A DNA stretch of 7,867 nt from WVZL01 sp041862375. GTDB taxonomy: Bacteria; Acidobacteriota; Aminicenantia; Aminicenantales; Aminicenantaceae. The position numbers and the translations under genes are program-made. The notes beneath the pieces are model-generated. The model did not search any database. It was not told where the DNA came from and worked only from the letters and a program-made list of their open reading frames with translations. Of this stretch, positions 6,478 through 7,867 are shown piece after piece (positions within the stretch are counted from its first letter, which is position 1; each line of letters starts with the position of its first letter). The stretch spans positions 1-7,867 of the forward strand of contig JBGVTE010000083.1 of assembly GCA_041862375.1 (NCBI GenBank), written 5' to 3'.

Positions 6478-7524
6478 CTAAATTGCCTTTTTTATTTTTT
6501 GACGGAACTTGGCATAAACTCCGTAGTTTAAGTAATTCTTATTCTTCTCAAGCATTTCTTTTGTTCTTGGTGCCAGGTCCCTTACATCATTAATCCGCTC
6601 TGTAATCTTAAAAATAAAAGCATCACTTCCTGCTCCAGAGCCATAGGAGACAATAAGAGCTTTATCCCCAGGCTCAGAAATATCAAAAGTAGCTGTTAAT
6701 CCCAAAGGTGAAGACCCGGAATATGTATTTCCCAGTTTGGAAACCAACCATCCAGGTTCAATCTGCTCTTTATCGAAACCGAGCATCTTCCCAACTTTGA
6801 AAGGAAATTTGCCGTTTGGCTGGTGAAAAATGACATAGTTAAAATCTGAGGGCTTCATCCCAGCCTTTTCCATTATTCCCTTAGCTGCCCCGACTGTGTG
6901 CTTGAAATAAGCAGGATCACCCGTGAACCGCCCCCCATGTTGAGGGTAATACTGATATTCACGGCGCCAAAAATCAGGGGTATCTGTCATGTAAGAATAT
7001 GTCTCAATTGCTTCAGCAACTACATTGTCCTGACCGAAAATAAAGGCAGCAGCACCTGCGGCAGCCGAGTATTCCAGAGCATCACCTGGCGCTCCCTGAG
7101 ATGTATCAGCTCCAACTGCTAAACCGTATTTAATCTCGCCAGCCTTGACCAAGCCTAAGGCCACAAACATTCCTTCGGTTCCTGCCTTGCAGGCAAATTC
7201 AAAATCTGCTGTATGAACCTCAGGAGTAGCACCGATAGCTTCTGCTAAAACAGTTCCACTGGGCTTGACAGCATACGGATGTGATTCAGAGCCAACATAC
7301 ACCGCCCCGATTTCTAAGGGATTGATTCGTGCCCTCTTAAGAGCGTATTTAGATGCTTCCACGGACATGGTTATGGTATCCTGATCAGGTGAAGGCACTG
7401 ATTTTTCCTCCAGCATTAATCCTTTTTTATAACTTGGCGCATCTGCTCCCCATACTTTAGCAATCTCTTCTACTTTAATTCTATTCCGCGGAATGTATGC
7501 TCCATAGCCAACAATACCAACCAT
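6478..7524 (-). CDS. Hydroxymethylglutaryl-CoA synthase, archaeal type (348 aa)
   Basis: Condenses acetoacetyl-CoA with acetyl-CoA to give HMG-CoA and CoA. It is a cytosolic thiolase-superfamily enzyme. The N-terminus MVGIVGYGAYIPRNRIKVEE and the length match archaeal HMG-CoA synthases closely, and the sequence is unlike the longer eukaryotic or Gram-positive MvaS. Visible active-site candidates are Glu80 (GSESHPYAVKPS), the acyl-accepting Cys112 (FACKAGTEG) and His234 (FHQPNGKFP). A glycine-rich C-terminal core follows (YGSGAGSDAF, about 294-303). The ATG at 7524 has a strong AAGGAGGAG site six bases upstream, so the start is secure. It is the first gene of the cluster. Its TAG stop lies inside the ribosome binding site of the thiolase gene, ten bases before that start. 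In archaea this enzyme works in a complex with a thiolase and a DUF35 protein, and both follow here. Its presence beside methylcrotonyl-CoA carboxylase genes is unusual. The family call is firm; the physiological direction is not. Confidence 0.93.
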   Translation of the reverse strand: MVGIVGYGAYIPRNRIKVEEIAKVWGADAPSYKKGLMLEEKSVPSPDQDTITMSVEASKYALKRARINPLEIGAVYVGSESHPYAVKPSGTVLAEAIGATPEVHTADFEFACKAGTEGMFVALGLVKAGEIKYGLAVGADTSQGAPGDALEYSAAAGAAAFIFGQDNVVAEAIETYSYMTDTPDFWRREYQYYPQHGGRFTGDPAYFKHTVGAAKGIMEKAGMKPSDFNYVIFHQPNGKFPFKVGKMLGFDKEQIEPGWLVSKLGNTYSGSSPLGLTATFDISEPGDKALIVSYGSGAGSDAFIFKITERINDVRDLAPRTKEMLEKNKNYLNYGVYAKFRQKIKKAI

Positions 7525-7745
7525 TTATCTCCTCCTTTTCAGAATGGAGTTTTAAATCGTGACAAAGCAAGATATGATTTATAGCCCGGAAGAAATAAGG
7601 CCAGAATTTAGGAATTATGGTGGCACATCTCAGGGCTTAAGTCAAGAAATATCGAGTTTCACGCCTCCATCTCAAGCCTAAATTAGAAATATGGACGGTC
7701 TATTTCTCTGCTTAAATATGATTTCGGGAGGATTAAATCTTTGGC
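7525..7745 (-). promoter_or_regulatory. Leader and probable promoter region of the cluster
   Basis: 221 bases between the end repeat and the first gene, with no convincing gene on either strand. On the minus strand there are weak promoter-like pairs: TTGAGA (7670-7675) with ATATTT (7647-7652) at a 17-base spacer, and TTGACT (7640-7645) with CATAAT (7614-7619) at a long 20-base spacer. An archaeal-style TATA-like CTATAAAT is at 7577-7584. Inverted segments are also present (7605-7612 with 7677-7684; 7634-7641 with 7671-7678) and could form an operator or a leader hairpin. The strong ribosome binding site of the first gene is at 7529-7537. The region is the only sensible place for the main promoter, but no single site can be fixed. 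Confidence 0.4.
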
Positions 7746-7867
7746 TTTGTCCCAAAGTGACGGGATGCCTTGTCATTGCGAAGAGCGAAGCGATGAAGCA
7801 ATCTCTTAAGGAAGGGCATTAATCTATTTGTTTTCAATGAGATTGCCACGCTCTCTTCGATCGCTCG
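7746..7867. repeat. Palindromic dispersed element, right part
   Basis: Begins with a 21-base segment (7746-7766) that is the exact reverse complement of 101-121, followed by TTGTCATTGCGA (7770-7781, reverse complement of 59-70) and GCAATCTC (7798-7805, reverse complement of 33-40 and of 7839-7846). The spacer between GCAATCTC and GAGATTGC is 33 bases. The tgtcattgcga...gcaatctc core resembles a short repeat family I recall as scattered in many uncultured bacterial genomes. No transposase is present. Confidence 0.75.
7807..7867. repeat. Terminal direct repeat, right copy
   Basis: Exact copy of 1-61. It contains part of the palindromic repeat core (gagattgc at 7839-7846 through tcgctcg at 7861-7867). 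Confidence 0.95.

Noticed and set aside
7559..7681. Plus-strand frame of about 40 codons (GTG start, later ATG at 7574) in the leader
   Set aside because: No ribosome binding site, no recognisable motif, and it opposes the operon; short frames of this size are expected by chance.
1..7867. Reading the window as a natural plasmid or phage genome with physical terminal repeats
   Set aside because: There is no replication, partition, mobilisation, packaging or structural gene; all content is chromosomal-type metabolism, so a repeat-bounded chromosomal contig is at least as likely.
7746..7867. End repeats as CRISPR repeats or as an insertion sequence
   Set aside because: There is no regular repeat-spacer array and no transposase or cas gene; the pattern is a palindromic non-coding element.

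Overview
The window carries one catabolic or anabolic CoA-ester gene cluster, all on the minus strand and transcribed from right to left. It probably comes from an uncultured, moderately low-GC anaerobic-type prokaryote. A bacterium is favoured: there are strong AAGGAGG ribosome binding sites at most genes, liu-type (leucine/isovalerate utilisation) genes, and a bacterial-style dispersed palindromic repeat (tgtcattgcga...gcaatctc) at the ends. However, the first three genes are of the archaeal mevalonate-entry type, and the phylum cannot be read from this sequence. The two ends share an exact 61-base direct repeat (1-61 and 7807-7867), so the sequence is either a circularly closing contig or a segment lying between two copies of a dispersed repeat.

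Layout in transcription order: (1) leader with no clear gene, 7525-7745; (2) archaeal-type HMG-CoA synthase, 7524-6478; (3) SCP-x/archaeal-type thiolase, 6467-5313; (4) DUF35 zinc-ribbon/OB-fold partner protein, 5299-4907; (5) 156-base gap; (6) methylcrotonyl-CoA carboxylase-type carboxyltransferase (LiuB-like), 4750-3143; (7) methylglutaconyl-CoA hydratase-type crotonase (LiuC-like), 3141-2341; (8) biotin carboxylase, 2344-836; (9) biotin carrier protein with the rest of the BT domain, 834-328; (10) a gene-poor tail, 327-122, with a possible relic of a PIN-type toxin-antitoxin pair on the plus strand; (11) a half-palindrome repeat at each end.

Together the genes encode an unbroken chain between acetyl-CoA and 3-methylcrotonyl-CoA: 2 acetyl-CoA <-> acetoacetyl-CoA (thiolase), + acetyl-CoA <-> HMG-CoA (HMG-CoA synthase), <-> 3-methylglutaconyl-CoA (LiuC-like), <-> 3-methylcrotonyl-CoA + CO2 (biotin carboxylase/BCCP/LiuB-like). 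No HMG-CoA lyase and no isovaleryl-CoA dehydrogenase lie in the window. The usual leucine-degradation ending (lyase plus acetoacetate activation) appears to be replaced by an HMG-CoA synthase/thiolase/DUF35 module. Whether the chain runs as leucine/isovalerate oxidation or in reverse, making branched C5 units from acetyl-CoA, cannot be decided from sequence alone.

A second notable point is that the biotin carboxylase and carrier genes look like one 671-residue methylcrotonyl-CoA carboxylase alpha chain divided by a single-base frame change inside the BT domain.
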